A stretch of DNA of 64,000 nucleotides. Origin: JALYUA01 sp038239305 (GTDB lineage Bacteria; Acidobacteriota; Thermoanaerobaculia; UBA5066; Gp7-AA6). The notes under the pieces are model-generated. The model had not been told where the DNA came from. It ran no database searches and worked only from the letters and a program-made list of their open reading frames with translations. Below are positions 53,602 through 62,368 of this stretch, piece after piece; positions within the stretch are counted from its first letter, which is position 1, and each line of letters opens with the position of its first letter. The position numbers and the translations under genes are program-made. The DNA is taken from assembly GCA_038239305.1 (NCBI GenBank), contig JBBSEW010000004.1, positions 56,252-120,251 on the forward strand, read 5' to 3'.

Positions 53602-54426
53602 CTATCTTGATCCGCCGGGACGCGGCCCGGTGTCGATCCGCGGGCCCTCGAGACGCACCCGCGGGCGCCCCTCCTCGACCTCGACGGCGGCTTCGACGGA
53701 GAAAGCCTCTCGAATCGTCCGGGGCGTGAGCGCCTCGCGCGGAGGACCCGAGGCCAGGCAGCGGCCTTCGCGGAGAAGGAGGATGCGGTCGGCGAGCTCG
53801 GCGGCGAGCTCGATCTCGTGCGTCACGAGGAGAATCGTGGTCTCCCGCGCCCGATGTTCGCGGATGAGCGCCTCGAGAAACTGAAGGCGGTGGAGCGGAT
53901 CGAGCCCCGAGGTCGGCTCGTCCAGGAGCCAGAGATCGGCGTCCTGGGCGAGGGCGCGCGCCAGATAGACCCGTCTTCTCTCGCCGCCCGAGAGCGCGGA
54001 GGCATCGCGATCTGCCAGACCCGCGACATCGCAGGCCCGCATCGCATCGAGGGCGCGAGCCCGGTCCTCCGGCGAGTCCGCCGAAAACCCGCGGCCGTGC
54101 GGCGCGCGCCCCTGGAGCACGAGGTCGAGGCAGCGGATCGGGAAGACGAGCTCCGCGCTCTGCGGCACGTACGCAATCCGCCGGGCGGTCTCGCGCCGCG
54201 GAAGGCTCGCCAGGGGCTGGCCGTCGAGGAGAAACTCCCCCGCCGTCGGAGTCCGGATCCGGGCGATCACCTTCAGGAAGGTCGATTTCCCCGAGCCGTT
54301 CTCACCGAGGATCGCGACGATCTCCCCCCGCGGGATTTTGGCGTCCAGCCCTCGGAGCGCGGCGTTGTCGCCGTAACCGGCCTCGAGCCCCCGCGCCTCG
54401 ATCCGGAAGACCCCCGGACCCGTCAT
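53602..54426 (-). CDS. ABC transporter ATP-binding protein, BtuD/FepC type
   Basis: This protein has 274 residues. The ATG overlaps the permease stop as ATGA. Walker A is GENGSGKST, the Q-loop is in AYVPQSAELVF, the signature is LSGGERRRVYLARAL, and Walker B is WLLDEPTSGLDP. It is the energising subunit for the FecCD-type permease encoded just upstream. A Glu/Arg-rich C-terminal extension (about 30 residues) exceeds the usual BtuD length. The substrate is a corrinoid, haem or siderophore; the binding protein does not settle which. Confidence 0.93.
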   Translation of the reverse strand: MTGPGVFRIEARGLEAGYGDNAALRGLDAKIPRGEIVAILGENGSGKSTFLKVIARIRTPTAGEFLLDGQPLASLPRRETARRIAYVPQSAELVFPIRCLDLVLQGRAPHGRGFSADSPEDRARALDAMRACDVAGLADRDASALSGGERRRVYLARALAQDADLWLLDEPTSGLDPLHRLQFLEALIREHRARETTILLVTHEIELAAELADRILLLREGRCLASGPPREALTPRTIREAFSVEAAVEVEEGRPRVRLEGPRIDTGPRPGGSR

Positions 54427-55394
54427 GGCGTGCGCAGGAGGAGCCACGCGAAGAGCGGCGCCCCGATGGCAGCCGTGATCGCGCCTATCGGCAGCTCCGA
54501 CGGAGCCGCGACCGCGCGCGAGACCGCGTCCGCGGCGACGAGGAGGGCCGCGCCGAGAAGCGCGGAGAAAGGGAGCAGGATCCGCTGGTCGTTGCCGCGG
54601 GTGATCGCGCGCGCCGCGTGCGGAACGAGGAGGCCGACGAATCCGATGACGCCCGCGAAGGCCACGGCCGCCCCTGTCAGGAGCGAGGCCGCGAGAAACA
54701 CGAATGCCTTCGCACGCTCCGTATCGACACCGAGCGCTGCCGCGTTCTCCTCGCCGACGGCGAAGAGATTGAGCCGGGACGCCGACGCGAGGAGCGCCAC
54801 GGTCCCTGCTGCGGCATAGGGAAGGAGGGCAAGCGGTTTGCGCGGTGACGCGTCGGCGAGGCTGCCCATCATCCAGAACAGCATCGTGCGGGCCGTCTCG
54901 GAAGACGCAAGCGAGAAGACGCCGAGGAGCACCGCGGAAAAAAACGCGTTGGCGATCAGGCCCGCGAGCAGGAGCCGCTGCAGGTCCAGACGCCCGCCCC
55001 GCCGCGCGAGGGCGGCCACCGCCAGGGACGACACGGCCGCACCCGCAAACGCGGCGCCCGGCGACAGGAGCGGCGAGACTCCCAGGAGGCTGGCGATAGC
55101 GGCGCCCGCCGCCGCGCCTCCCGAGGTTCCGATCAGAAAGGGATCCGCGAGAGGATTCTTCAGGAGCGACTGGAGTGCCGCCCCGGCGAGGGCGAGGCAG
55201 GCACCGACCAGCGCGGCGAGCGCCACTCGCGGCGCCCTCAACGACGCGATGAGCCGCGCGGCCTTTCCCGCGGCTCCCTCGCCCGACCACAGATCGGGCA
55301 GCGACAAAGGCACCCCCCCGACGGCTATCCCGAGCACGACGCAGCCTGCCAGCAGGAGAAGCGCGGCGATCCAGAGACCCGGGCGGCGGCTCAC
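54423..55394 (-). CDS. FecCD/BtuC-type ABC permease
   Basis: This protein has 323 residues, starting at GTG that overlaps the binding-protein stop (GTGA). About ten membrane helices are predicted. Conserved blocks are LRAPRVALAALVGACLALAG, LQSLLKNPLADPFLIGTSGG, and the coupling region VAFAGVIGFVGLLVPHAAR. The length and motifs match BtuC/FecCD permeases for iron complexes or vitamin B12. It is encoded between its binding protein and its ATPase. Confidence 0.94.
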   Translation of the reverse strand: MSRRPGLWIAALLLLAGCVVLGIAVGGVPLSLPDLWSGEGAAGKAARLIASLRAPRVALAALVGACLALAGAALQSLLKNPLADPFLIGTSGGAAAGAAIASLLGVSPLLSPGAAFAGAAVSSLAVAALARRGGRLDLQRLLLAGLIANAFFSAVLLGVFSLASSETARTMLFWMMGSLADASPRKPLALLPYAAAGTVALLASASRLNLFAVGEENAAALGVDTERAKAFVFLAASLLTGAAVAFAGVIGFVGLLVPHAARAITRGNDQRILLPFSALLGAALLVAADAVSRAVAAPSELPIGAITAAIGAPLFAWLLLRTP

Positions 55395-56284
55395 CGGCGC
55401 TCCACCGCCGCGAGGTCGCGCGCCAGCGCTTCCAGCGCATCGAACACGCGCGGCCCCGGACGCGTGAGAGTCGATTCGTCCACGCGCACGATGCGCGCCC
55501 GCGCGACCGTCCCGTGCGAGAGAGCGCCGGACGCGAACGCCCGGTCGAATACGGGCCGGTTTCCGGGCGAGTCCGGCACGACCACGACGTCGAGGGGCGC
55601 CGTCGCGAGCCACTCTCCCGACACCACGGGCCATCCGGTGCGGCCGGCGAGCTGATTATCGGCGCCGGCCTCCGTGAGCACGTCGTCCAGGAACGTCTTT
55701 CCTCCCGCCGCCTGCGGCGGCTCGGGCCACACGAGGAGCACCGCTCGCGGTCTTTGCTTTCCCGTCACTCCGCGGATCACCTCCGCGCGTCGCTCCGCGA
55801 GACGCCGGACGAGCCGCTCCGCGTCCTCCTCACGTCCGACCCGAGCGCCGACCAGTCGGATTCCGGCGAGCACGTCGTCGAGCGATCGGCCGGGTACGAT
55901 CAAGATCGGAATGCCGGCGGCTTCGAGCGCCGCGACCACCCCCTTGGGATTTCCCCCGTCGGCCGTGACGAGCACGACATCCGGCCGGAGAGAGACGATC
56001 CTCTCGGCACTCGGATCGAGGCCGCCGACCCGCGGCACCGCCGCCGCCGCCGGCGGATAGTCCGAAAAATCCGACACGCCGACGAGCGAGCTCCCGGCCC
56101 CCACCGCGAAGACGATCTCCGTCAGATTCGGGGCGAGCGAGACGACGCGGCGAGCGGGGGGCCGAGGCAGGCGGGCGGACGCCGGCGCGCGCCCGCAGCC
56201 CGCGAGGGAGAGAGCGACGGCTCCGAGTAAAACGGCGGCTGCCGCGGACCCGCGACGGAGGAATACCGGACCTTGACCGCGCAC
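55391..56284 (-). CDS. Substrate-binding lipoprotein, BtuF/FhuD type
   Basis: This protein has 297 residues and a GTG start. The signal peptide ends in the lipobox LAGC. The two-lobed helical-backbone fold is shown by RRVVSLAPNLTEIVFAVGAG, GVSDFSDYPPAAAAVPRVGG, LRPDVVLVTADG and VSGEWLATAPLDVVVVP. The segment SDFSDYP resembles BtuF, which binds vitamin B12, so a corrinoid is the best guess. No cobalamin riboswitch is visible upstream; the small coiled-coil gene ends just 31 bp before it. Confidence 0.88.
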   Translation of the reverse strand: MRGQGPVFLRRGSAAAAVLLGAVALSLAGCGRAPASARLPRPPARRVVSLAPNLTEIVFAVGAGSSLVGVSDFSDYPPAAAAVPRVGGLDPSAERIVSLRPDVVLVTADGGNPKGVVAALEAAGIPILIVPGRSLDDVLAGIRLVGARVGREEDAERLVRRLAERRAEVIRGVTGKQRPRAVLLVWPEPPQAAGGKTFLDDVLTEAGADNQLAGRTGWPVVSGEWLATAPLDVVVVPDSPGNRPVFDRAFASGALSHGTVARARIVRVDESTLTRPGPRVFDALEALARDLAAVERR

Positions 56285-56315
56285 GGCTCTTCCGCGGCGC
56301 CGGACCGGCGGGCCG

Positions 56316-56540
56316 TCAGCCCTGAGCTTCGGCTTCTTCGAGATCGTTCGGAATGCCGAGGCGCATACAGGCGGCGTCGTACATCTGGCGCGCGGCCTTC
56401 TGCGCGTTCTGAAGCTCTGCCAGGCGGTCCTTCACCTTCGCAAGCTCCTCCTGGATGAGGCCCTCCAGGTCGTTGATCTCGCGTTTCGTGACCGTCAGCG
56501 TGTTTTCGTAGAACTTTTTCTGCTCCGCAGAAAGACTCAT
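56316..56540 (-). CDS. Small coiled-coil protein of unknown function
   Basis: This protein has 74 residues. I set the start at the ATG preceded by ATCAGGAGGTCAACGGAGC (the AGGAGG is about 11 bases away, slightly far). The sequence is a single helix with heptad leucines (NTLTVTKREINDLEGLIQE, then AKVKDRLAELQNAQKAARQM). It ends with MRLGIPNDLEEAEAQG. There are no cysteines that would bind metal. Function is unknown; the position before a corrinoid-type importer and after a kinase gene gives no firm hint. Confidence 0.75.
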   Translation of the reverse strand: MSLSAEQKKFYENTLTVTKREINDLEGLIQEELAKVKDRLAELQNAQKAARQMYDAACMRLGIPNDLEEAEAQG

Positions 56541-56667
56541 GCTCCGTTGACCTCCTGATCCCACCGGATCCGCGCGCGAAGCGCGCCAACCCCGGCGAGT
56601 CGACTCCGAGAGCTTGACACATCCGGAGCGAAAATTCTCCGGTTCCCTCCCGCAGCAGATTGCGGAT

Positions 56668-59610
56668 TCACGGCTTGACTTCCACGACAACCGTGCGCCA
56701 CATCTTCACGGGGACTCCGTTCTTCGTCGCCGGACGGAATCGCGTTCCGCGCACGGCGGCGACGACGGCCTCGTTGACTCCGGTCTTCGAGCCGACACCC
56801 TGCTGCAGGCGCGAGTCGGTGACGGCTCCGTCCTCGTTGACGAGAACCAGCACGACGACCTTACCCGTAACCCGCTGCTGTCGGGCGATCGCCGGATAGA
56901 TCACCCGGGGTGTCGTGACGAGGGCGGGCTCGACGACTCCCGGACCGGGACCGGCCATCTCCCCGCGGACGGTCTCTTCCCGCGTCTCCGACCGCAACGC
57001 GGCCGGCACGGCCGGAGGGCGGGTGGGAGGAGGCGCCGCCGTCGGCTCGGGCTCTTCGCGCCGGACGGGCTCGGGCGATTTCACCGGCTCAGGAGCGGGC
57101 TCCCTCTCCTTCGCGGCCGCCGGCGCGGGAATCGGCGGTTCTTCTGTCTTTTCGATCTTTTTTGCGGCGGCTGGCGGGGCGGCGATCGAAGCGGTGTCGC
57201 GCGCCGTCTGCGCTGTCTTCGGGGACTCGAGCGCCTTCTGCATTTCCTTCTTGCGCGCCGCGAGCTGACGCTGGACTTCCTCCTCGATCGTCCTCGGATC
57301 GACGTTCGCCGGCGCCGGCGAGACGGCCGCCTGCACAGGCGCGGCGGTCGGCAGGGGCAGCGCGACGGGCAGCGGAGTCGCTTTCGTCGCCAGGACGCTG
57401 GAGGCCGGCGAAGGACGGCGGAGAACGTATACGGCGGCCGCCGCCAAGATGACGCACGCCGCGACGATCATCGTGTAGAGAGGAGCTCGGCTCTTGCGCT
57501 CCGACTCGATCTTGCCCGCGGGCGCCGCGCCATATATCCCGGGATGGGTCGGGTCTCTTCGGCCCGGTCCGGTGGATCCGGAGAAGCCGCCGGCACTCGG
57601 ACCGGCCGAGCCCGATACGCCCGAAGCAGAGGGCGACGCCGCGCCGCCGCCCGCCACGGGGATCGACCCCGTCGTCCTCCGCTGCACGGGAGCGCCCTTC
57701 GACTTGCGCTTGCGCTCCGGCTCCGGTGTGGCGCTGCGGGATGCTTCCCGCGCGCGGGATTCCGCGGCTGCGGACTCCTCCGCCTGGAGCCGGTGCAGGT
57801 AGATCGCGAGATCCGCGCTGCCCGGCGCGGGAGAGTAGGAGTACAGAACCGCCTCGAGATCGCGGAGCATGTCCGAGGCATTCGCGTACCGGTCGTCCGG
57901 TTCGCGCGCGAGAGCCTTCAGGAGCACCACGTCGAGGCTCTTCGGCACTTCCGGGTTGACCGTGGAGGCCGGGGTGACCTCCGCGGCGCGCACCTTCTCC
58001 AGCACCGAAAGATCGGAGTCGCCGCGGAAGAGCTTCTCCTCCGTGAGCATCTCGTACAGAACGCAGCCGAGCGAGAAGATGTCGCTGCGCCGGTCGAGCG
58101 GCCTTCCCCACGCCTGCTCGGGCGACATGTAGGGAACCTTGCCCTTGAGAGCGCCCGACTGGGTCTGCGACGCCTTGGACGCCGCCTTCGCGATCCCGAA
58201 GTCGCAGAGCTTGATGTCGCCCTCATAGGAGATGAGGATGTTCGGCGGCGAAACGTCCCGGTGGACGATGTTCAGGTCTTTCCCCTCGAGGTCCCGCCGC
58301 CGGTGCGCGTAGTCGAGCGCCGCCGCGATCTTCGAGGCGACGTACACGGCGAGGGGCGGAGGAAGGGGTGTTCCGACCTCGCGCGCGGTCTGCAGGATCG
58401 CGCGGAGATCCCGGCCTTCGACGTACTCCATCGCGATGAAGTAACCGCCGGACTCGATCTTGCCGAGGTCGAAGATGTGGACGATGTTCGGATGATTCAG
58501 CTGGGCGGCGAGCCTGGCCTCGTCTGCGAACATCGCGATGAACTCGTCGTTGTCCGCGAGGTGCGGCAGGATCTTCTTGATCGCGACGATTTTCTGAAAG
58601 CCCTCGGGCCCCGAGAGCCGCGCCTTGGACAGCTCGGCCATGCCGCCGGCGGCGATGCGCTCGAGGATCTCGTAGTGCCCGAAACGGTCGGGACTCGTGA
58701 CCGGGGCGGACGGAGGGGGGGGCATAGCCGGGGCCGGAGGGACAGACGGCGCGGGAGCCCGGGTATCGCCGGCGGAGAGAGGCGGCGTGGTCCGCGCGGG
58801 ACCCGCCGGAGGAACGAGGTCGCGTGGGGCCGTCGCGTCGGGGCGCGGACGCACGGGCGTGTTCCCCACGGCCGCCGGGGGAACGCTCAGGCTCGGGGCG
58901 CCGGGAGTCTTGAGCCCGGAGAGGGTGTCCGAAATCATCCGGTCGATGTCCGCGTCCGTCGAGTAGCGCGGCGCGGACGGCGCCGTCGTCACCGGCGCGG
59001 AAGCCGTCGGAGAGGCCGCGCTCTTCCCGAGGATTCCCGAGAGGGTGTCGCGGAGGCGCTTTTCGACGGCATCCTCCGTCGCGGACGCGGCCGCCGTCGC
59101 CCTCGCGGACACGCTCGTCGGCGGTTTGTCGCCCACGTCCTGCAGGACGTCGGAAAAAATATCGTCGGAAGTCAGGTTCGAGGCCTGGAGGAGGTCGGCC
59201 GTCGGGATCCGCATTGTCCGGGCGCTCATGTCCGTCGAAGCCGTCGCCGATTGCACGGCTCCCAGAAAGCCCTCGTCGGTGTATGGCTTGACGACGATGT
59301 CGAACGCCCCGACCCGCTGCGCGTCGGCCTTGGGGTTCGAGCCGTGGTATCCCGAAACCATCAGGAGAATGGGCGGCGATGTCGCCCCTCCCTTGCGCCG
59401 GATCTCGCGAATGACTTCGGCGCTCGGCAGCCGCGGCAGCATGCCGGCCAGCAGGACGACGTCGAATGCGGCACCGGCTGCGGAGACGAGGGCCAGTCCC
59501 TCTTCGCCATCCTTGGCGACGGTGATCGCGTAATCCGGACCGCCGAGAAGAGACCGCACGCGGTCCACCGAGCGCGGCTCGTAATCGATCAGCAGTACCT
59601 TTTTGGGCAT
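56668..59610 (-). CDS. Pseudo-receiver / Ser-Thr kinase / TonB C-terminal fusion protein
   Basis: This protein has 980 residues. Residues 1-120 are a receiver-like domain, but the phospho-acceptor Asp is Ala55 (FDVVLLAGMLP); Lys108 (VVKPY) remains. A disordered linker is followed by a kinase domain (311-590) with VAIK (Lys345), HRDVSPPN (Asp452) and DFG (Asp470), so kinase activity is expected. One membrane helix (711-730), a long Pro/Glu-rich periplasmic stretch and a TonB C-terminal domain (about 895-980, PAIARQQRVTGKVVVLVLV, RFRPATKNGVPV) complete it. I infer that it links cytoplasmic phosphorylation to outer-membrane contact. The ATG was chosen at MPKKVLLID; upstream frame lacks a family match. 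Confidence 0.9.
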   Translation of the reverse strand: MPKKVLLIDYEPRSVDRVRSLLGGPDYAITVAKDGEEGLALVSAAGAAFDVVLLAGMLPRLPSAEVIREIRRKGGATSPPILLMVSGYHGSNPKADAQRVGAFDIVVKPYTDEGFLGAVQSATASTDMSARTMRIPTADLLQASNLTSDDIFSDVLQDVGDKPPTSVSARATAAASATEDAVEKRLRDTLSGILGKSAASPTASAPVTTAPSAPRYSTDADIDRMISDTLSGLKTPGAPSLSVPPAAVGNTPVRPRPDATAPRDLVPPAGPARTTPPLSAGDTRAPAPSVPPAPAMPPPPSAPVTSPDRFGHYEILERIAAGGMAELSKARLSGPEGFQKIVAIKKILPHLADNDEFIAMFADEARLAAQLNHPNIVHIFDLGKIESGGYFIAMEYVEGRDLRAILQTAREVGTPLPPPLAVYVASKIAAALDYAHRRRDLEGKDLNIVHRDVSPPNILISYEGDIKLCDFGIAKAASKASQTQSGALKGKVPYMSPEQAWGRPLDRRSDIFSLGCVLYEMLTEEKLFRGDSDLSVLEKVRAAEVTPASTVNPEVPKSLDVVLLKALAREPDDRYANASDMLRDLEAVLYSYSPAPGSADLAIYLHRLQAEESAAAESRAREASRSATPEPERKRKSKGAPVQRRTTGSIPVAGGGAASPSASGVSGSAGPSAGGFSGSTGPGRRDPTHPGIYGAAPAGKIESERKSRAPLYTMIVAACVILAAAAVYVLRRPSPASSVLATKATPLPVALPLPTAAPVQAAVSPAPANVDPRTIEEEVQRQLAARKKEMQKALESPKTAQTARDTASIAAPPAAAKKIEKTEEPPIPAPAAAKEREPAPEPVKSPEPVRREEPEPTAAPPPTRPPAVPAALRSETREETVRGEMAGPGPGVVEPALVTTPRVIYPAIARQQRVTGKVVVLVLVNEDGAVTDSRLQQGVGSKTGVNEAVVAAVRGTRFRPATKNGVPVKMWRTVVVEVKP

Positions 59611-59935
59611 GCGGGTTGGCGAAATGATAACAGGAACGAGGTTTGCGGGCTCTCGTGACCTCGCGGCGGCTCTTTCGGCCCGGAGTCTCCCGACCGGATC
59701 ATCCGATTTCCCCGTTTCCCCTGACGGACGCCCGACTCGCGCGATCCGGCCCGGCCGGCCGCCGGAGGGTTGGCGGCGGCTCCGCAAACCTCCGTATAAT
59801 CCGCCGCGGATTTGTTCGCGGCGATCGCCGAAGCCGCAGCCGATCCGTCGCCGACGAACGAAAGTCGATCGAAAGCCGACAGGTACGAACGGCTGACAGC
59901 CTCGGCGCTGCCAGCCGGGGAAACAGAGGAGCACG
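59611..59935. other. Divergent regulatory gap between the kinase fusion and yebC
   Basis: This 325-bp gap has no coding sequence that I can support. It contains the likely yebC promoter at 59770-59800 and must also carry a leftward promoter for the kinase fusion, which I cannot identify. Confidence 0.6.
59770..59800 (+). promoter_or_regulatory. Probable sigma-70 promoter of yebC
   Basis: TTGGCG (59770) and TATAAT (59795) are separated by 19 bp, slightly longer than optimal. They lie 136 bp upstream of the yebC ATG on the coding strand. Confidence 0.45.
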
Positions 59936-60670
59936 ATGTCCGGCCATAGCAAGTGGAGCACGATCAAGCACAAGAAGGGCGCAGCGGACGCCAAGCGCGG
60001 CCGGGTCTTCACGAAGCTCATCAAGGAAATCACGATGTCCGCCCGGCTGGGAGGCGGCGCGCCCGAGTCGAATCCCCGGCTGCGCAAGGCGATCGACGAC
60101 GCGAAAGCCGTCAACATGCCGCAGGACAACATCAAGCGGGCGCTCCAGCGGGGCACGGGCGAACTGCCGGGCGTTCACTACGAAGAGATCTCCTTCGAAG
60201 GCTACGGACCTGGCGGCGTGGCCGTCCTCGTCGAGACGATGACGGACAACAAGAACCGCACCCTCCCCGAGATCCGGACGATCTTCTCGAAGAACGGCGG
60301 CAACCTCGGCGAATCCGGCTCCGTCCGGTTCCTCTTTCAGAAGAAGGGGTACATCGCGATCGAGAAGGACAAGGCCACCGAGGATGCGGTCATGGAGGCG
60401 GCGATCGAAGCGGGCGCGGAAGACGTTCGCACGACCGATCAGTACCACGAGGTCGTCACCGATCCTGAGGCGTTCAACGCCGTGAAGACGCATCTCGAGG
60501 AGAAGAAGATCCCTCTCGCCGTCTCCGAGCTTTCGATGATCCCGACCACGGAGGTGGAGCTCAACCAGCGCAAGGCCGACCAGATGATGAAGCTCATGGA
60601 GGCCCTCGAAGACCACGACGACGTGCAGCACGTCTGGGCCAACTTCGACTTCGCCGAGGAGCCCGCGTAA
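59936..60670 (+). CDS. yebC: YebC/PmpR-family protein
   Basis: This protein has 244 residues, the usual size. The start follows ACAGAGGAGCACG. Diagnostic sequence is SGHSKWSTIKHKKGAADAK, SNPRLRKAIDDAKAVNMPQDNI, YEGYGPGGVA-like FEGYGPGGVAVLVET, and NRTLPEIRTIFSKNGG. YebC proteins bind DNA or ribosomes; recent work links them to translation of proline-rich stretches. It is encoded just before ruvC as in many bacteria. Confidence 0.95.
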   Translation: MSGHSKWSTIKHKKGAADAKRGRVFTKLIKEITMSARLGGGAPESNPRLRKAIDDAKAVNMPQDNIKRALQRGTGELPGVHYEEISFEGYGPGGVAVLVETMTDNKNRTLPEIRTIFSKNGGNLGESGSVRFLFQKKGYIAIEKDKATEDAVMEAAIEAGAEDVRTTDQYHEVVTDPEAFNAVKTHLEEKKIPLAVSELSMIPTTEVELNQRKADQMMKLMEALEDHDDVQHVWANFDFAEEPA

Positions 60671-60756
60671 GGGACCGGTTTTGCCGCGTCCCTTCTCCGG
60701 CCTCCGGCGTATATCTTTTTCATCCTCCGTCGCATTCCGTTTCCGACTCCCGCCCG

Positions 60757-60788
60757 CCGTTTCCCGTTTCCCGTTTCCCGTTTCCCGA
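60757..60788 (+). repeat. TTTCCCG heptamer run
   Basis: Four to five iterations of TTTCCCG lie between yebC and ruvC. The inverse run (CGGGAAA) occurs at 62252-62280, so the two flank ruvC and the DUF4388 gene in opposite orientation. Confidence 0.8.
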
Positions 60789-60820
60789 TTCTCCCCCTCC
60801 GACTCCGGCACCCCCTCGTC

Positions 60821-61321
60821 ATGAAGATCGTCGGCTTCGATCCGGGCAGCGTCGCCACCGGGTTCGGCGTCATCCGGTTCGAGGACGGGCGGCTGACACT
60901 CGAGTCCTGCGGCGTGTTCCGCCTGCCGGCGAGCCTTTCGCTGGCCGAAAAGCTCGACCGTCTCTTCCGGCACGCCACCGAGCTTCTCGAAACATGCCGG
61001 CCGGCCGCCGTCTCCGTGGAGACCGTATTCGCCGGCAAGCACGTCGCCGCCAGTCTCAAGCTGGCGCACGCCCGGGGAGTCCTGCTCGCCGCGGCTGCCC
61101 ATTTCGCGGTGCCGGTGTTCGAATACGAGCCCCGGCTGGTCAAGAAAGCGCTCGTCGGCTACGGAAACGCGGAAAAGCCCCAGGTTCGCTCGATGGTCCT
61201 GTCGCTCCTGGCGCGCCAGAGGAGCCGGGTTCCCCTCGACGCCGCGGACGCCCTCGCGGTCGCCATCTGCCATCTGCACGCCTCTCCGCGTCCGGCCGGC
61301 GGAGGACAACCGCCCGGCTGA
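60821..61321 (+). CDS. ruvC: Crossover junction endodeoxyribonuclease RuvC
   Basis: This protein has 166 residues. It resolves Holliday junctions. The RNase-H-like acidic residues are Asp7 (GFDPGSVATG), Glu67 (VSVETVFAG), Asp140 and Asp143 (LDAADALAVAICHLH). KPQVRSMV and GKHVAASLKLAHARG are family motifs. The C-terminus is a short Gly/Pro-rich tail. The partner genes ruvA and ruvB do not follow; the next gene encodes a DUF4388 protein. Confidence 0.95.
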   Translation: MKIVGFDPGSVATGFGVIRFEDGRLTLESCGVFRLPASLSLAEKLDRLFRHATELLETCRPAAVSVETVFAGKHVAASLKLAHARGVLLAAAAHFAVPVFEYEPRLVKKALVGYGNAEKPQVRSMVLSLLARQRSRVPLDAADALAVAICHLHASPRPAGGGQPPG

Positions 61322-61376
61322 GTCCGACCGGGCGGAACTACCCTCGATCGCCCCGTCCTGTTAGCATCCCGGCCTC

Positions 61377-62225
61377 ATGTCGTTTCAGGGATCCATTCAG
61401 GAACTGCCCGTTCCGGACATCATCCAGCTCGTTTCGGTGTCCGGAAAGACAGGGATGTTCACCCTCGTCCGAGGGGCCGAGCGAGGATCCATTTATCTGA
61501 AGAATGGACAGATGGTGCACGCGAAGCTCGCCGACCTGACGGGCGAAGAGGCGATCTACGCCCTCGCGATCTGGGCTTCCGGGGATTTCCAGTTCACACC
61601 GAGCGAGGAAGCGCCGTCGGTAACGATCGAAAAATCCAACACGAGCCTCCTGATGGAGGCGGCCCGGAGGCTCGACGAATGGAAGGTCCTCTCGCGGCGG
61701 ATTCCCGGAGTCGATTACGTGCCGACTTTTCTCGCACGCGACGCGGCGGAACCGGTGACGCTCTCGCCCGTCGAATGGAATCTCGTCATACGCATCGACG
61801 GCCGCCGGACGGTCGAGGAGCTCGCCCGGGCGGTGGACTCGTCGTCGTTCGAAACGGCGAAGATCCTGTACGGGCTGATCACGGCCGGCCTCATCGAGAT
61901 GCGGTCCCGCGACATCCCGAGGGCCGTGCCGGCGCCTCCACCGACGGCCGCCGCCAGCGCCCTCCTCGGGGACGAGAAAAAGATTCTGATGATCCTCTGC
62001 ACGCGCGTGAAACAGGAGGCGGAGATCGCCATCGGCGAAACGAGCCTTCCGTCGGTCGAGAGACCGTACAAGCAGGCCCTCGCGGAGATCGACCACGGCC
62101 GCGGGGTCGAAGCGGTCCGCGACCTGATTCGTCAGACGGAAAAAACGATTTCGGCGATCCGAGGGCCCGCGAAGATGAAATCCTTCCAGGACAAGATGTC
62201 CCTGGTGATGCAGCCGAAGGCGTAA
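61377..62225 (+). CDS. DUF4388 (PATAN) domain protein
   Basis: This protein has 282 residues. The N-terminal 100 residues are a typical DUF4388 domain: FQGSIQELPVPDIIQLVSVSGKTGMFTL, GSIYLKNGQMVHAKLADLTGEEA and FQFTPSEE. Helical segments follow (LLMEAARRLDEWKVL, WNLVIRIDGRRTVEELARAV), resembling winged-helix modules, and a C-terminal helical part ends in QDKMSLVMQPKA. DUF4388 proteins are signalling adaptors in surface-motility and response-regulator networks of delta-proteobacteria and Acidobacteriota. It is probably cytoplasmic. No cognate partner lies next to it. Confidence 0.9.
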   Translation: MSFQGSIQELPVPDIIQLVSVSGKTGMFTLVRGAERGSIYLKNGQMVHAKLADLTGEEAIYALAIWASGDFQFTPSEEAPSVTIEKSNTSLLMEAARRLDEWKVLSRRIPGVDYVPTFLARDAAEPVTLSPVEWNLVIRIDGRRTVEELARAVDSSSFETAKILYGLITAGLIEMRSRDIPRAVPAPPPTAAASALLGDEKKILMILCTRVKQEAEIAIGETSLPSVERPYKQALAEIDHGRGVEAVRDLIRQTEKTISAIRGPAKMKSFQDKMSLVMQPKA

Positions 62226-62251
62226 GTCAGGCACGGGCGTAAGGCAGAGAC

Positions 62252-62280
62252 GGGAAACGGGAAACGGGAAACGGAAAACG
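62252..62280 (+). repeat. CGGGAAA heptamer run
   Basis: Runs of CGGGAAA and CGGAAAA follow the DUF4388 gene, the reverse complement of the heptamers at 60757 and 31590. Confidence 0.8.
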
Positions 62281-62368
62281 GAAAACGCAGACAGAAAGTA
62301 ATCCCCCTACGTTTTCCTCCACTGAGCCGCGCTCTCCCGCATCCGGCCGCGACAGGCATTTCCGGTCC

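Noticed and set aside
56285..56315. Cobalamin riboswitch before the BtuF-like gene
   Set aside because: The gap is only 31 bp and has no B12-box sequence.
56614..59658. Plus-strand reading frame of 1014 codons
   Set aside because: It is the antisense of the kinase/TonB fusion, with Arg/Gly-rich shadow composition.
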